From Blastococcus aurantiacus (GTDB taxonomy: Bacteria > Actinomycetota > Actinomycetes > Mycobacteriales > Geodermatophilaceae), in NCBI RefSeq assembly GCF_900102425.1, contig NZ_FNBT01000001.1, positions 248,001 to 312,000 on the forward strand: 64,000 bases of DNA, given 5' to 3'. Below are positions 40,462 to 53,061 of this stretch, piece after piece. The position numbers and the translations under genes were made by a program. How positions within the stretch are numbered: the stretch's first letter is position 1; each line of letters opens with the position of its first letter. The notes beneath the pieces were generated by a model, which worked only from the letters and a program-made list of their open reading frames with translations, was not told where the DNA came from and did no database searches.

Positions 40462-42252
40462 TCAGCCGATCCCGGCCGTGGCGAGGTCGTAGCCGCTGTA
40501 GGGCCGCATCACGACGCCGTTGCGCAGCCGCTGGCCCGCGATCAGCTGCACCCGGGTCTCGGCCAGGGGCACGTAGGCCGCCGTCTCCTGCACGGAGGAC
40601 GCGACCTCGGCCCATGCCTCGCGCGCCTCGTCGCCGGTGCCGGCCGCCCGGGCCGCGTCGATCAGGCCGTTGATCTCCTCGACGTCCAGCCGCGCGTAGT
40701 TCGTGTTGCCCACCGGCCGGATGCCGCGGCCGTCGGACAGCGGGGCGAGCAGCGACGCCGCGGTCGGGAAGTCCGGGGTCGAGGTGGCGAGCACGAGGCC
40801 GTACCCGTTCGCCGCGACGCTGTCGGGGTTGCCCACCTCCGTGGCGTAGAAGCTCGCCGCCTCCAGCGGCCGGACCTCCACCTCGATGCCGATCTCGCCC
40901 AGCTGCTCGGCCACGACCTCCGCGACCTCCACCCCGACCCCGCCGTCGGGTACCGCGAGCACCGTGGAGAAGCCGTCGGGCTGCCCGCACTCCTCCAGGA
41001 GCTCCCGCGCGGCCTCCAGGTCCGCGCTGGGGTCGGGGTCCTCCGGCCCACCGCCCAGCGGCCGCGTCCACAACCGGGCGGTGCGCAGGGCGTTGCCCGC
41101 TCCCCCGAGCGCCTCCTGCACCGGGCGTCGGTCGATCGCCAGGGCGACGGCGGCGCGGCAGGCGCGGTCCCCGAACGGCGGCACGTCGGTGGGGAGAGCG
41201 AGCAGCCGCAGCGCTCCGGTGGTGACGTCGTCCACCCGGTTGCGCAGGTCCTCGCTGTCCTCGCCCTCCAGCCGGGCGCTCGTTCGCGCCTGCGCGCCCG
41301 ACCCGGAGATGTCGATGTCGGCCGACCCGGCGAGCAGCGCCTGGTCGCGCTCGACGCCGGAGAGCCCCGTCCGGACGACGACGCGGTCGGGCAGCGCCGT
41401 CCGCACGTCGTCGGTGGCCGGATCCCACTCGGGGTTGCGGTCCAGCTGGATGCCCAGGGCGGCGTCCACGGAGGTGATCGCGTACGGCCCCGAGGACACC
41501 GGGTCGATGGCGTAGTCCCCGCCGGTGTCGGCTTCCTGGGGCACCGGGCTGCTCGACGGGAGCGCGAGCACGTACGGCAGGTTGGGCTCCGGGGCGCGCA
41601 GCCGGAACACGATCGTGCGGTCGTCCGGCGTCTCCACGGAGGTGAGCTCCGGGTCGTCCTCCTCGGCCGAGTACGGCCCGGGGTAGCGGTTGGCCGGGTC
41701 GTCGAAGAGGTCGACGACGTAGGTGGGGCCGCCGACGACGACCTGGGCGTCGAAGGACCGCGAGATGCCGTACTTGACGTCCTGCGCGGTGATCGGGCGG
41801 CCGTTCTCGAAGCGCACTCCCTCGCGGAGGGTGAACGTCCAGCTCCGCCCGTCCTCCGACGGCGTCCCCAGGTCCGTGGCCAGGTCGGGGACGAGCTCGT
41901 CGGTGCGCCCGGGCTCGGACGAGTACGTGACCAGGGTGCGCGTGTAGAGCCGCATCAGGTTCCACACGCCCGGCAGGTAGGAGCGCTGCGGATCGAGGCT
42001 GTCGATCTCGGGCGCCACCACGCGGAGCGTGCCGCCGGTCGCGTCGGAGGGCGCTCGGACGCCGTCGATGCCGGCGTCGGGCTGCCCTTCGACGACCGGC
42101 ACGTCGGCGCGGCCACCGGCGCCACCCAAGCAGCTGACCGCGAGGACCAGGACGACGACGGCCAGCGCCACGGCCGCGAGGATCCGCCGCCCCTGGCGCC
42201 CCTGCGCCCACGCCGGCAGTCGCCGGCCGAGCCGTTCGAGCGTCTCGTTCAC
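40462..42252 (-). CDS. Family 5 extracellular solute-binding lipoprotein (oligopeptide/dipeptide type)
   Basis: A 596-residue protein. A positively charged N-terminus and one hydrophobic stretch end in LAVSC with cysteine 41, a plausible lipobox, so it is probably a membrane-anchored lipoprotein. The SBP_bac_5 fold is seen in SLDPQRSYLPGVWNLMRLYTRTL, EDGRSWTFTLREGVRFENGRPITAQDVKYGI near residue 140, and FGDRACRAAVALAIDRRPVQEAL near 370. No ABC permease or ATPase gene is nearby, so it is an orphan binding protein inserted between tpiA and secG. Its ligand is unknown; peptides are usual. Confidence 0.85.
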   Translation of the reverse strand: MNETLERLGRRLPAWAQGRQGRRILAAVALAVVVLVLAVSCLGGAGGRADVPVVEGQPDAGIDGVRAPSDATGGTLRVVAPEIDSLDPQRSYLPGVWNLMRLYTRTLVTYSSEPGRTDELVPDLATDLGTPSEDGRSWTFTLREGVRFENGRPITAQDVKYGISRSFDAQVVVGGPTYVVDLFDDPANRYPGPYSAEEDDPELTSVETPDDRTIVFRLRAPEPNLPYVLALPSSSPVPQEADTGGDYAIDPVSSGPYAITSVDAALGIQLDRNPEWDPATDDVRTALPDRVVVRTGLSGVERDQALLAGSADIDISGSGAQARTSARLEGEDSEDLRNRVDDVTTGALRLLALPTDVPPFGDRACRAAVALAIDRRPVQEALGGAGNALRTARLWTRPLGGGPEDPDPSADLEAARELLEECGQPDGFSTVLAVPDGGVGVEVAEVVAEQLGEIGIEVEVRPLEAASFYATEVGNPDSVAANGYGLVLATSTPDFPTAASLLAPLSDGRGIRPVGNTNYARLDVEEINGLIDAARAAGTGDEAREAWAEVASSVQETAAYVPLAETRVQLIAGQRLRNGVVMRPYSGYDLATAGIG

Positions 42253-42301
42253 TGCGTGCTGTTCAGCCCCCGGTAGTGCGGCCGGCGGCGGTCAGCAGGA
42301 G

Positions 42302-43120
42302 CTAGCTGGCCTCGGCGGCGGTCCGACAGATCTGTGCGAACTCCTCGGCGTCCAGGCTGGCGCCGCCGACGAGAGCACCGTCGACGTCCGGCCCGGCCAG
42401 GATCCCGGCCGTGTTCGCGGCCTTCACCGACCCGCCGTAGAGGATACGGACGACAGCGGCCGTCTCCGGCCCGAACCGCTCGGCGAGCCGCGCCCGGAGC
42501 GCGCCGCAGACCTCCTGCGCGTCCTCCGGGGTGGCCACCTCGCCGGTACCGATGGCCCACACCGGCTCGTAGGCGACGACGATGCCGCCCCCGTCCCCGG
42601 TGCTCCCGGCGACCTGCTCGGCGGTCAGGCCCTCGAGAGCGGCGTCCAGCTGGGCGGTGCAGTGCGCGACGTGCTCCCCCGCCTTGCGGACCTCGAGGCC
42701 CTCCCCCACGCAGAGGATGGGCACCAGCCCGTGCCGCAGGCTCGCCCGGACCTTCGACGCCACGACCTCGTCGGTCTCCGCGTGGTACGCGCGCCGCTCC
42801 GAGTGACCGACGACGGCGTAGGTGCAGGCCAGCGCGCTGAGCATCGCGCCGCTGACCTCACCGGTGTAGGCGCCGGAGTCCTGCGCCGAGACGTCCTGGG
42901 CGCCGTACCCGATGCCCAGCTTGTCGCCGGCCACCAGGGTCTGCACGCTGCGCAGCGCGGTGAACGGCGGCACGACGACGACCTCGGCCGCCTCGAGCTC
43001 GGCCGGCTTGAGCGAGAAGACGATCTTCTGCACCAGGCCGATGGCCTCGAGGTGGGTCAGGTGCATCTTCCAGTTGCCGGCGATGAGCGGCCGGCGGCCG
43101 GACTGCTGGGTGCGTGCCAT
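42302..43120 (-). CDS. tpiA: Triosephosphate isomerase
   Basis: A 272-residue TIM-barrel enzyme interconverting dihydroxyacetone phosphate and glyceraldehyde 3-phosphate. [17 protein letters not shown] carries the substrate-binding asparagine and lysine. The catalytic histidine is in [13 protein letters not shown] near residue 108, and the catalytic glutamate in [17 protein letters not shown] near 180. The phosphate loop is [20 protein letters not shown] 43120 lies 14 bases after the pgk stop, giving the order gap-pgk-tpiA. Confidence 0.96.
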   Translation of the reverse strand: MARTQQSGRRPLIAGNWKMHLTHLEAIGLVQKIVFSLKPAELEAAEVVVVPPFTALRSVQTLVAGDKLGIGYGAQDVSAQDSGAYTGEVSGAMLSALACTYAVVGHSERRAYHAETDEVVASKVRASLRHGLVPILCVGEGLEVRKAGEHVAHCTAQLDAALEGLTAEQVAGSTGDGGGIVVAYEPVWAIGTGEVATPEDAQEVCGALRARLAERFGPETAAVVRILYGGSVKAANTAGILAGPDVDGALVGGASLDAEEFAQICRTAAEAS

Positions 43121-43134
43121 GCGTCGTTCCCCGC

Positions 43135-44328
43135 TCAGTCGGTGAGCACCGCGAGGCCCGGGAGCTCCCGGCCCTCGAGGTACTCCAGCGACGCGCCGCC
43201 GCCGGTGCTGATGTGGCCGTAGGCGGCCTCGTCCAGGCCCAGCTGGCGGACCGCCGCGGCGGAGTCCCCGCCACCGACGACCGACAGGCCGTCCACGGCG
43301 GCGACGGCCTGGGCCACGCCCCGCGTCCCGGCCTGGAACGGAGCCAGCTCGAACACGCCCATGGGCCCGTTCCAGAAGACGGTGCGGGCGGCGCCCAGCT
43401 CGGTGCCGAAGATCTCGACGGTGCGCGGGCCGACGTCCAGGCCCATGAGGTCGTCGGGGATCTCCGCCACGGGCACCACGCTGACGTCGGCGTCGGCGCT
43501 GAACGCCGTCGCCGCGACGACGTCGACCGGCAGGACGATCCGGTCGCCGGCGGCCGCGAGCAGCCGTCGGCAGGTCTCGACCTGGTCGGCCTCGAGCAGC
43601 GAGCTGCCCACGCCGTGGCCCTGGGCCGCGAGGAACGTGAAGCACATGCCGCCGCCCACGAGCAGGCGATCGACCTTGGGCAGCAGCGCCTCGATGACCG
43701 CCAGCTTGTCGCTCACCTTGGACCCACCGAGCACGACCACGTACGGCCGCCCGGGGTCCGTGGTCAGCTGCGTGAGCACCTCGAGCTCGCGGGCGACCAG
43801 CCGGCCGGCGTACCGCGGCAGCCGCTGGGCGACGTCGTAGACCGACGCGTGCTTGCGGTGCACGGCCCCGAAGGCGTCGTCGACGTAGACGTCGGCCAGC
43901 GCGGCGAAGCGGTCGGCCAGCTCGGCCCGCTCCGCGTCGTCCTTGGACGTCTCGGCCGCCTCGAAGCGGACGTTCTCCAGCATGAGGACGTCGCCGTCGC
44001 CCAGGGCCGCCGCCTTGGCCCGGGCGTCGTCGCCCGCGACGTCGGCGGCCAGGGGCACCGTCGTCCCCAGCAGCTCGCCCAGGCGCGCCGCGACCGGCGC
44101 GAGGGAGAACTGCGGGTCCGGCGCGCCCTTCGGGCGGCCGAGGTGCGCGGACACGACCACCCGCGCGCCGGCGTCGCGCAGGGCCTGCAGGGTGGGCAGG
44201 CTGGCGCGGATCCGGCCGTCGTCGGTGATCCCGTGGGTCTGCTTGTCCAGCGGGACGTTCAGGTCGGCGCGCAGGAGCACGCGGCGGCCCGAGACGCCCT
44301 CGGCGAGGAGATCGTCGAGAGAGCGCAT
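43135..44328 (-). CDS. pgk: Phosphoglycerate kinase
   Basis: A 397-residue kinase that makes ATP from 1,3-bisphosphoglycerate. The N-terminal domain has [13 protein letters not shown] (substrate site), [21 protein letters not shown], and [18 protein letters not shown]. The hinge and nucleotide domain show [40 protein letters not shown] and [14 protein letters not shown] with the ATP-binding glycines. [21 protein letters not shown] closes the active site. The gene lies two bases after gap and 14 bases before tpiA, a classic glycolytic operon. Confidence 0.97.
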   Translation of the reverse strand: MRSLDDLLAEGVSGRRVLLRADLNVPLDKQTHGITDDGRIRASLPTLQALRDAGARVVVSAHLGRPKGAPDPQFSLAPVAARLGELLGTTVPLAADVAGDDARAKAAALGDGDVLMLENVRFEAAETSKDDAERAELADRFAALADVYVDDAFGAVHRKHASVYDVAQRLPRYAGRLVARELEVLTQLTTDPGRPYVVVLGGSKVSDKLAVIEALLPKVDRLLVGGGMCFTFLAAQGHGVGSSLLEADQVETCRRLLAAAGDRIVLPVDVVAATAFSADADVSVVPVAEIPDDLMGLDVGPRTVEIFGTELGAARTVFWNGPMGVFELAPFQAGTRGVAQAVAAVDGLSVVGGGDSAAAVRQLGLDEAAYGHISTGGGASLEYLEGRELPGLAVLTD

Positions 44329-44330
44329 CG

Positions 44331-47116
<2,786 letters not shown>

Positions 47117-47195
47117 GCCTGCTCCTCGGTCGAGGGTGGGCACCATTGCCCATCGCTGCCGAGAAGATCGGAGGTTGCTCCGCCCATCTGTAGTT

Positions 47196-47219
47196 GTCTC
47201 TCCCCCCGAGGGGGGAGAC
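47196..47219 (-). terminator. Hairpin downstream of whiA
   Basis: TCTCCCCCC and GGGGGGAGA form a long GC stem (47199-47218) around a GA centre, 34 bases after the whiA stop and before the cyclase start. Read on the minus strand it is followed by AACTAC, not a T tract. It probably separates whiA from the downstream cyclase unit. Confidence 0.6.
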
Positions 47220-47252
47220 GTATCCCTGGACGGCGAGAGCGGGGTCCTTCAA

Positions 47253-48233
47253 CTACTGCGTGAGCATGTCGTCGGTGACGACGGACTCCGTGTCCGGGAT
47301 GCCCAGGTCCTTGGCGCGCTTGTCAGCCATCGCCAGGAGACGCCGTATGCGCCCGGCAACGGCGTCCTTGGTCATCGGCGGGTCTGCGCGCTGGCCGAGC
47401 TCCTCCAGGGAGGCCTGCCCGAACTCCAGCCGCAGCCGCCCGGCGACGAGCAGGTGCTCGGGGGCATCGTTGGCGAGGATCTCCATGGCCCGCTCCACGC
47501 GGGCACTGGCGGCCACCGCCGCCCGGGCCGAGCGGCGCAGGTTGGCGTCGTCGAAGTTGGCCAGCCGGTTGGCCGTCGCCCGGACCTCGCGGCGCATGCG
47601 CCGCTCCTCCCAGGCCATGACCGCGTCGTGGGCGCCCATGCGGGTCAGCAGCGCGCTGATGGCGTCGCCGTCGCGCACGACCACGCGGTCGGCCCCCCGG
47701 ACCTCGCGCGCCTTCGCGGCGATGCCCAGCCGGCGGGCGGCACCGACGAGCGCCATCGCCGCCTCGGGGCCGGGGCAGGTCACCTCGAGCGAGGAGGACC
47801 GGCCGGGCTCGGTGAGCGACCCGTGGGCGAGGAACGCGCCGCGCCAGGCCGCCTCGGCGTCGTTGATGCTGCCCGACACCACCGCAGGCGGGAGGCCGCG
47901 CACCGGGCGGCCGCGCTGGTCGACCAGGCCCGTCTGCCGGGCCAGGCCCTCGCCGTGCTTGGCGATGCGCACGAGGTAGCGCACGCCGCGACGGATGTTG
48001 CCGCCGGCGAGCACGCTCACCCCGCTCGTGTAGCCGTAGACCTCGCTGATGTCCCGCCGCAGCCGCCGGGCCACCGAGCCGGTGTCCAGTTCGGCCTCGA
48101 TGACCACCCGGCCCCCGACGATGTGCAGCCCGCCGGAGAACCGCAGCAGCGCGGTCACCTCGGCCTTGCGCTCCGAGGTCTTCGTGCACTCGACCCTCGA
48201 GAGCTCGTCCTTCACCATCGCGGTCATCGCCAC
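47253..48233 (-). CDS. whiA: DNA-binding regulator WhiA
   Basis: A 326-residue WhiA, required for sporulation septation in Streptomyces and conserved in Gram-positive bacteria. The N-terminal LAGLIDADG-like domain (about 1-220) starts [22 protein letters not shown], with [20 protein letters not shown]. The C-terminal helix-turn-helix is [35 protein letters not shown] 48233 is preferred because GGGGGTGG precedes it and homology begins with VAMTA; GTG 48248 is also in frame. It follows rapZ and yvcK in the usual order. Confidence 0.95.
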   Translation of the reverse strand: MAMTAMVKDELSRVECTKTSERKAEVTALLRFSGGLHIVGGRVVIEAELDTGSVARRLRRDISEVYGYTSGVSVLAGGNIRRGVRYLVRIAKHGEGLARQTGLVDQRGRPVRGLPPAVVSGSINDAEAAWRGAFLAHGSLTEPGRSSSLEVTCPGPEAAMALVGAARRLGIAAKAREVRGADRVVVRDGDAISALLTRMGAHDAVMAWEERRMRREVRATANRLANFDDANLRRSARAAVAASARVERAMEILANDAPEHLLVAGRLRLEFGQASLEELGQRADPPMTKDAVAGRIRRLLAMADKRAKDLGIPDTESVVTDDMLTQ

Positions 48234-48363
48234 GTCGTCCACCCCCACGTAGCAACGGGGCTACCTGTCGTCGTCCGGGTCATCGCCATCAGCGGCGTCC
48301 CCTCTTCCCCCTCGTACCGGCCAGGTCCGAACGCTCCGGTACCCGGCTCAAGTCCTCTACTCG

Positions 48364-49335
48364 TCAGCGCCGCCCGACCACGGAGGCCAGGGCGGCCGAC
48401 AGGCGCACGGGATCGTGCCGTGGCGCACCGTCGAGTTCTGCGACCGGCGCCAGGACGAGCTCGGCGCCGCACGAGCGCACCGCAGACAGGAGACCACGGC
48501 GGTCAACCACCGAGTCCGCATCCGCGATCACGCTGTGCAATGCCACTCCGCCCAGGTGGGCCTGCAACACCGTCACATGCTCCTCCGGTGAGAAACCGTC
48601 GGTCTCCCCGGGCTGCGGTTCCAGGTTCAGGACCACCACCACTTTCGCCGCCGCGGCAGCCAGCGCCGCACGAAGCTGCGGCACCAGCAGGTGCGGCAGC
48701 ACCGAGGTGTACCAGGAACCGGGGCCCAGCGAGACCACGTCGGCCGCAGCGATCGCCTCGAGCACGGCGGGGTTGACCGGAGGATCGGCCGGCGAGAGCC
48801 GGATCTCCCGCACCCTGCCCGGGGTCGTGGCGATGGCGACCTGTCCGCGGATGGTGCGCACCTGCGCGCGGTCCTCCCGGTCGACGGGCTCCACGCGGGC
48901 CACGAGGTCCAGCGGCACGTCCGCCATGGGGAGCACCCGGCCGCAGGCGCCCAGCAGGTCTGCGAGCGCGTCGAGGGCCCGCACCGTGTCGCCGCCGTGC
49001 AGCTCGACCAGCCCGGTCAGCAGCAGGTTGCCCACCGAGTGGCCGGCCAGGCCGCCGCTGCCGCCCAGCCGGTGCTGCAGCAGGGCGGCCAGCTCCTGCT
49101 CCCGCTCCCCCGGCCCGGCCAGGGCGGTCAGCGCCATCCGCAGGTCCCCCGGGGGCAGCACCGGGAGCTCCCGGCGGATGCGCCCGGAAGACCCGCCGTC
49201 GTCCGCGACGGTGACCACGGCCGTGACGTCGGGCGTGAGCTGCCGCCACGCGGCCAGCGCAGCGGCCAGGCCGTGCCCCCCGCCGAACGCGACCACGCGG
49301 GGCGCCGCAGCGCCTCCCACCGGACCCGCGCCCAC
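48364..49335 (-). CDS. yvcK: YvcK family protein (gluconeogenesis/morphogenesis factor)
   Basis: A 323-residue protein of the CofD-like YvcK/CuvA family, which binds UDP-sugars and influences cell-wall synthesis on non-glycolytic carbon. It opens with RVVAFGGGHGLAAALAAWR and VTAVVTVADDGGSSGRIRREL near residue 40. GGLAGHSVGNLLLTGLVELHG near 95, VDREDRAQVRTIRGQVAIA and VSLGPGSWYTSVLPHLLVPQ near 190 are family hallmarks. The GTG start at 49335 shares one base with the rapZ stop (TAGTG), so translation is coupled. Cytoplasmic. Confidence 0.93.
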   Translation of the reverse strand: MGAGPVGGAAAPRVVAFGGGHGLAAALAAWRQLTPDVTAVVTVADDGGSSGRIRRELPVLPPGDLRMALTALAGPGEREQELAALLQHRLGGSGGLAGHSVGNLLLTGLVELHGGDTVRALDALADLLGACGRVLPMADVPLDLVARVEPVDREDRAQVRTIRGQVAIATTPGRVREIRLSPADPPVNPAVLEAIAAADVVSLGPGSWYTSVLPHLLVPQLRAALAAAAAKVVVVLNLEPQPGETDGFSPEEHVTVLQAHLGGVALHSVIADADSVVDRRGLLSAVRSCGAELVLAPVAELDGAPRHDPVRLSAALASVVGRR

Positions 49336-50291
49336 TACTCGCGGCCCAGGTCGCGGTGCCGGGCGACCGCGGCGATGCCGTCGGCGGTGAGGCGGCGGGC
49401 GAACTCCTCGGCGATGGCCACGCTGCGGTGCTTCCCGCCGGTGCAGCCGACCGCGAGCGTCAGGTAGCGCTTGCCCTCACGCCGGTAGCCGGGCACGAGC
49501 AGCCGCAGCACCTCGGTGTAGCGGTCGAGGAACTCCCCGGCGTCCTCCTGGCCCAGCACGTAGTCCCGGACGCCGGGATCGCGCCCGGTGTAGGGGCGCA
49601 GCTCGGGGATCCAGTGCGGGTTGGGCAGGAAGCGCGCGTCGACGACGAGGTCGGCGTCCAGCGGCACCCCGTACTTGAAGCCGAAGCTCATGACCGTCGC
49701 GGTGAGCGGCGGGGTCTGCCCCTCCCGGGCGAAGGCGTTCTCGATCGTCGCGCGCAGCTGGTGGACGTTGAGGTCGCTGGTGTCCACCCACAGGTCGGCC
49801 TCGCCGGCGATGCCGGTGAGCAGGTTCCGCTCGGCGGTGATCCCGTCGACGAGGGTGCCGTTGCCCTGCAGCGGGTGCTCGCGCCGGTTGGACTCGTACC
49901 GCCGAACGAGCACCTCGTCGCGGGCGTGCACGTACATCACCCGCGGCCGGTGCCCGGCCTCGGACAGGACGCGGATCGCCTCCTGCAGGTCGCTGGTGAA
50001 CGCCCGGCTGCGCACGTCGACGACCGCGGCGAACCGGCGCAGGTCACCGCGGGCGCCGAGCTCCACCATGGGCAGCAGGAGCGCCGGCGGCAGGTTGTCG
50101 ACGACGAACCAGCCGAGGTCCTCGAGCACCCGGCCCGCGCTGTTCTTGCCCGCACCGGACAGGCCGGTGACGACGACGACCTCCAGCGGCTGGGTCTCGG
50201 TGCTCGACCCGTCGAGCCCCGGCACGCCGCCGGCCGACAGGTCGGGACCGGGCAGCCCGGCCCCGGGTGCGCTGGTCAGCGGATCGCTCAC
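49335..50291 (-). CDS. rapZ: RNase adapter/nucleotide-binding protein RapZ
   Basis: A 318-residue P-loop protein. The N-terminal ATPase has VVVVTGLSGAGKNSAGRVLEDLG at residues 38-60. The position after the Walker lysine (K49) is asparagine rather than serine or threonine, which follows one residue later. VDNLPPALLLPMVEL, VDVRSRAFTSDLQEAI and YVHARDEVLVRRYESNRREHPL are typical. The C-terminal domain has MSFGFKYGVPLDADLVVDARFLPNPHW and LAVGCTGGKHRSVAIAEEFA. In E. coli it controls GlmZ RNA; the actinobacterial role is unproven. GTG 50291 has GGAGGACAC before it. Confidence 0.93.
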   Translation of the reverse strand: MSDPLTSAPGAGLPGPDLSAGGVPGLDGSSTETQPLEVVVVTGLSGAGKNSAGRVLEDLGWFVVDNLPPALLLPMVELGARGDLRRFAAVVDVRSRAFTSDLQEAIRVLSEAGHRPRVMYVHARDEVLVRRYESNRREHPLQGNGTLVDGITAERNLLTGIAGEADLWVDTSDLNVHQLRATIENAFAREGQTPPLTATVMSFGFKYGVPLDADLVVDARFLPNPHWIPELRPYTGRDPGVRDYVLGQEDAGEFLDRYTEVLRLLVPGYRREGKRYLTLAVGCTGGKHRSVAIAEEFARRLTADGIAAVARHRDLGRE

Positions 50292-50364
50292 GTGTCCTCC
50301 TCACTGGCGCTCGTCGGCCGCGTGAGCGGGGCTGCTGTGCACATTGGTTCGCTCGCAAGCTCGC

Positions 50365-52407
50365 TCACGACGCAACCCGCCCGACCTCGGCGGTGCGCCC
50401 GGCACCGGCCCGTGGGGCGCCGCGGACCGCCGGGCCCTGGGGCGCCGTGGTCGTCTCCGCGGCGGGGTCGGCGTCGATGGCCGCACCGGCGGGGTCGGCC
50501 GGCTCGGCGATGGCCGCCTGCACGGCCTCCGCGGTGCGCCGGCCGATGCCCGGGACGGCCATGAGCTCGTCCACGGTGGCAGCCCGCAGCCGCTTGAGGG
50601 ATCCGAACTGCTTCATCAGCGCCTTCCGCCGCGTCTCCCCGAGACCGGGGACGTCGTCCAACAGGGAGACCAGCATCGTGGTGGAGCGCTTCTGCCGGTG
50701 GTAGGTGATCGCGAACCGGTGGGCCTCGTCGCGCACCCGCTGCAGCAGGTAGAGCGCCTCGGAGGTGCGGGGAAGGATGACCGGGTCGCTGTCGCCGGGC
50801 AGCCAGACCTCCTCCATGCGCTTGGCCAGGCCGCAGATCGCGACGTCCACGACCCCCAGCTCCTCGAGGGACCGCGCCGCGGCCGCGACCTGCGGGGCGC
50901 CGCCGTCGACGACGAGGAGGTTCGGCGGGTAGGCGAACCGGCGCGGCCGCCCCTCCTCCGCTGCGATCCCCTGCTCGTCGCGGCGGTCCTGCTCGTCCTT
51001 GACGTGCCGGGCGAAGCGGCGGCGCACGACCTCGGCCATCGCGGCGGTGTCGTCGGTTCCGTTCGTGACGGAGAAGCGGCGGTAGTCGGACTTCTTGGCC
51101 AGGCCGTCCTCGAACACCACCATGCTGGCCACCACGTTCGTGCCCTGGACGTGGCTGACGTCGATGCACTCGATCCGCAGCGGGGCGTCCGGGAGCTCCA
51201 GGGCCTCCTGCAGCTCGCTCAGCGCGAGGGAACGGGCGGTCAGGTCGCTGGAACGCTTCACCCGGTGCCGGGCGAAGGACTCCTTCGCGTTGCGCTCGAC
51301 GGTCTCCATGAGCGCGCGCTTGTCGCCACGCTGCGGGACCCGCAGGGAGACCTTGCCGCCGCGCAGCTCCTCGAGCAGCTCGGTGTAGACGTCGGCGTCG
51401 TCGGGGAGCTCGGGCACGAGCACCTCGCGCGGCACGGCCTCCCCCGCCTCGCCGACGCCGGTCTGCTCGTCGACCCCGCCGTACACCTGGAGCAGGAACT
51501 GCTCGACGAGCTCGCCGGTGGTGACCGCCTCGACCTTGTCCACGATCCAGCCGCGCTGGCCGCGCACCCGGCCACCGCGGACGTGGAAGACCTGCACCGC
51601 GGCCTCCAGCTCGTCCTGAGCAAAGGCGACGACGTCGGCGTCCGTGCCGTCTCCGAGGACGACTGCCTGCTTCTCCATCGCCCGCCGCAGCGCACCCAGG
51701 TCGTCCCGCAGCCGCGCGGCCTTCTCGAACTCGAGGTTCTCCGAGGCCGCGGCCATCTCGCGCTCGAGCCGCTTCATCATCGACTCGGTGCGGCCGGCCA
51801 TGAAGTCGCAGAAGTCGTCGACGATCTCCCGGTGCTCCTCCGCGCTGACCCGGCCGACGCACGGCGCGGCGCACTTGCCGATGTAGCCCAGCAGGCAAGG
51901 GCGCCCGATCTGGCCGGCCCGCTTGAAGACGCCGTTGGAGCAGGTCCGGGCGGGGAAGACGCGGGTGAGGGTGTCGAGCGTCTCGCGGATGGCCCAGGCG
52001 TGCGCGTAGGGCCCGAAGTAGCGGACGCCCTTCTTCTTGGGCCCGCGCATGACCTGCAGCCGCGGGTACTCCTCGTTCAGCGTCACGGCCAGCGACGGGT
52101 AGCTCTTGTCGTCGCGGTAGCGGACGTTGAACCGGGGGTCGAACTCCTTGATCCAGTTGTACTCGAGCTGGAGGGCCTCGACCTCGGTGCCGACGACGGT
52201 CCACTCCACCGACGCCGCGGTCGTGACCATCTGCCGCGTGCGCGGGTGGAGGCCGGCGACGTCGGCGAAGTAGCTGTTCAGCCGCTGGCGGAGGCTCTTG
52301 GCCTTGCCCACGTAGATGACGCGCCCGTTCGGGTCGCGGAACTTGTAGACCCCGGGGCTCTCGGGGATCGAGCCGACCGCCGGGCGGTACGTCGAGGGGT
52401 CGGCCAT
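50365..52407 (-). CDS. uvrC: Excinuclease ABC subunit C
   Basis: A 680-residue UvrC, which makes both incisions during nucleotide excision repair. The GIY-YIG domain is [22 protein letters not shown] near residues 18-45. The cysteine motif [31 protein letters not shown] is near 155. UVR domain ([16 protein letters not shown]), RNase H-like domain ([35 protein letters not shown]) and helix-hairpin-helix tail ([30 protein letters not shown]) follow. The last 55 residues are alanine/proline-rich and probably disordered. TAATCT lies six bases before the ATG, suggesting a leaderless message. Confidence 0.96.
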   Translation of the reverse strand: MADPSTYRPAVGSIPESPGVYKFRDPNGRVIYVGKAKSLRQRLNSYFADVAGLHPRTRQMVTTAASVEWTVVGTEVEALQLEYNWIKEFDPRFNVRYRDDKSYPSLAVTLNEEYPRLQVMRGPKKKGVRYFGPYAHAWAIRETLDTLTRVFPARTCSNGVFKRAGQIGRPCLLGYIGKCAAPCVGRVSAEEHREIVDDFCDFMAGRTESMMKRLEREMAAASENLEFEKAARLRDDLGALRRAMEKQAVVLGDGTDADVVAFAQDELEAAVQVFHVRGGRVRGQRGWIVDKVEAVTTGELVEQFLLQVYGGVDEQTGVGEAGEAVPREVLVPELPDDADVYTELLEELRGGKVSLRVPQRGDKRALMETVERNAKESFARHRVKRSSDLTARSLALSELQEALELPDAPLRIECIDVSHVQGTNVVASMVVFEDGLAKKSDYRRFSVTNGTDDTAAMAEVVRRRFARHVKDEQDRRDEQGIAAEEGRPRRFAYPPNLLVVDGGAPQVAAAARSLEELGVVDVAICGLAKRMEEVWLPGDSDPVILPRTSEALYLLQRVRDEAHRFAITYHRQKRSTTMLVSLLDDVPGLGETRRKALMKQFGSLKRLRAATVDELMAVPGIGRRTAEAVQAAIAEPADPAGAAIDADPAAETTTAPQGPAVRGAPRAGAGRTAEVGRVAS

Positions 52408-52413
52408 GCATCC

Positions 52414-52419
52414 AGATTA
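52414..52419 (-). promoter_or_regulatory. Candidate -10 box giving a leaderless uvrC mRNA
   Basis: TAATCT on the minus strand ends six bases before the uvrC ATG at 52407, placing the predicted transcription start at the ATG. No Shine-Dalgarno sequence is present, which agrees. No LexA-type box was seen nearby. Confidence 0.4.
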
Positions 52420-52550
52420 GGTCGATGGGGTGACAGACCGCCGGGCCCGGGGCACGGGCGTCACAGCGGTCACAGCCGACCCCGGGCAGCCGGGAGCCGG
52501 AGCACGCCGGGGCGTGCCCCGGTTCCGGGGGACGGGTGGGGTTGGTGCGG

Positions 52551-52859
52551 TCAGCCGACGGGCTGCGAGCGCCGGACGGTGACGGTCGTCGGGACCCGGG
52601 AGGCGAGGGCCTTCACGCCAGGGGCGGCGGAGCGGGCGAGCCGGCGCACCAGCGAGATGGCGGCGAACAGCGCGACGGGGACGGCGACGAAGTCGAAGGC
52701 GTCGGACACGGCCCGCGTGGCCACCACGGCGAGGGAGACCCCGAGGATGGTGAGCAGCACGGCCACGGACAGCACGGTGGCTCCCGGCCCACTCTTCCCC
52801 TGCCAGGGCTGACCGCAGTGGCTCATGTCGGGGTCGCAGTCGGGCGTGAGTGCGCTCAT
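52551..52859 (-). CDS. Small two-helix membrane protein, function unknown
   Basis: A 102-residue protein. A polar N-terminus (SALTPDCDPDMSHCGQPWQG) contains two cysteines and a histidine. Two membrane helices follow, about residues 27-48 and 55-72. A basic tail (LVRRLARSAAPGVKALASRV) ends the protein. No family recognised. ATG 52859 has an excellent ribosome site, GAGGAGGCC. Two Crp-type operators lie 35-80 bases upstream, making it a likely Crp-regulated gene. It stands alone, between uvrC and a gene-poor stretch. Confidence 0.65.
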   Translation of the reverse strand: MSALTPDCDPDMSHCGQPWQGKSGPGATVLSVAVLLTILGVSLAVVATRAVSDAFDFVAVPVALFAAISLVRRLARSAAPGVKALASRVPTTVTVRRSQPVG

Positions 52860-52893
52860 CGCGGCCTCCTCGCAGGCCGCCGGGACGGCCTTC

Positions 52894-52909
52894 AGTGACG
52901 TCTGTCACA
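52894..52909. promoter_or_regulatory. Crp-type operator 1
   Basis: AGTGA-N6-TCACA matches the Crp/Fnr-family consensus TGTGA-N6-TCACA at nine of ten fixed positions. It lies 35 bases upstream of the membrane-protein ATG, just downstream of a possible -10 box (TACCCT, 52918-52913 on the minus strand). Confidence 0.6.
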
Positions 52910-52924
52910 AGGAGGGTAGCCCCG

Positions 52925-52940
52925 CGTGACCTCTATCACA
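52925..52940. promoter_or_regulatory. Crp-type operator 2
   Basis: CGTGA-N6-TCACA, again nine of ten consensus positions. The spacer is nearly the same as in the first site (CCTCTA versus CGTCTG). The centres are 31 bases apart, about three helical turns, which puts both on one DNA face. Confidence 0.6.
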
Positions 52941-53061
52941 AGCCGGAACCGAACCGCCCGCTCGAGCCCGACCGCGGCCGTCCGCGCTGCCTCCGGACCG
53001 AGCTGGGCATGGGCTCCCGCTTCACCCCCTGAGCGCTCAGCCGCGCGGCGGGTGGGACGCC
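52941..53061. other. Non-coding stretch
   Basis: Nothing supportable is seen here: no ribosome site, no hairpin of note and no protein-like frame on either strand, apart from an open frame leading into the remnant that follows. Confidence 0.5.

Noticed and set aside
52941-53061. A short peptide gene (MGSRFTP) in the gap
   Set aside because: Seven codons with no ribosome site or conservation evidence.
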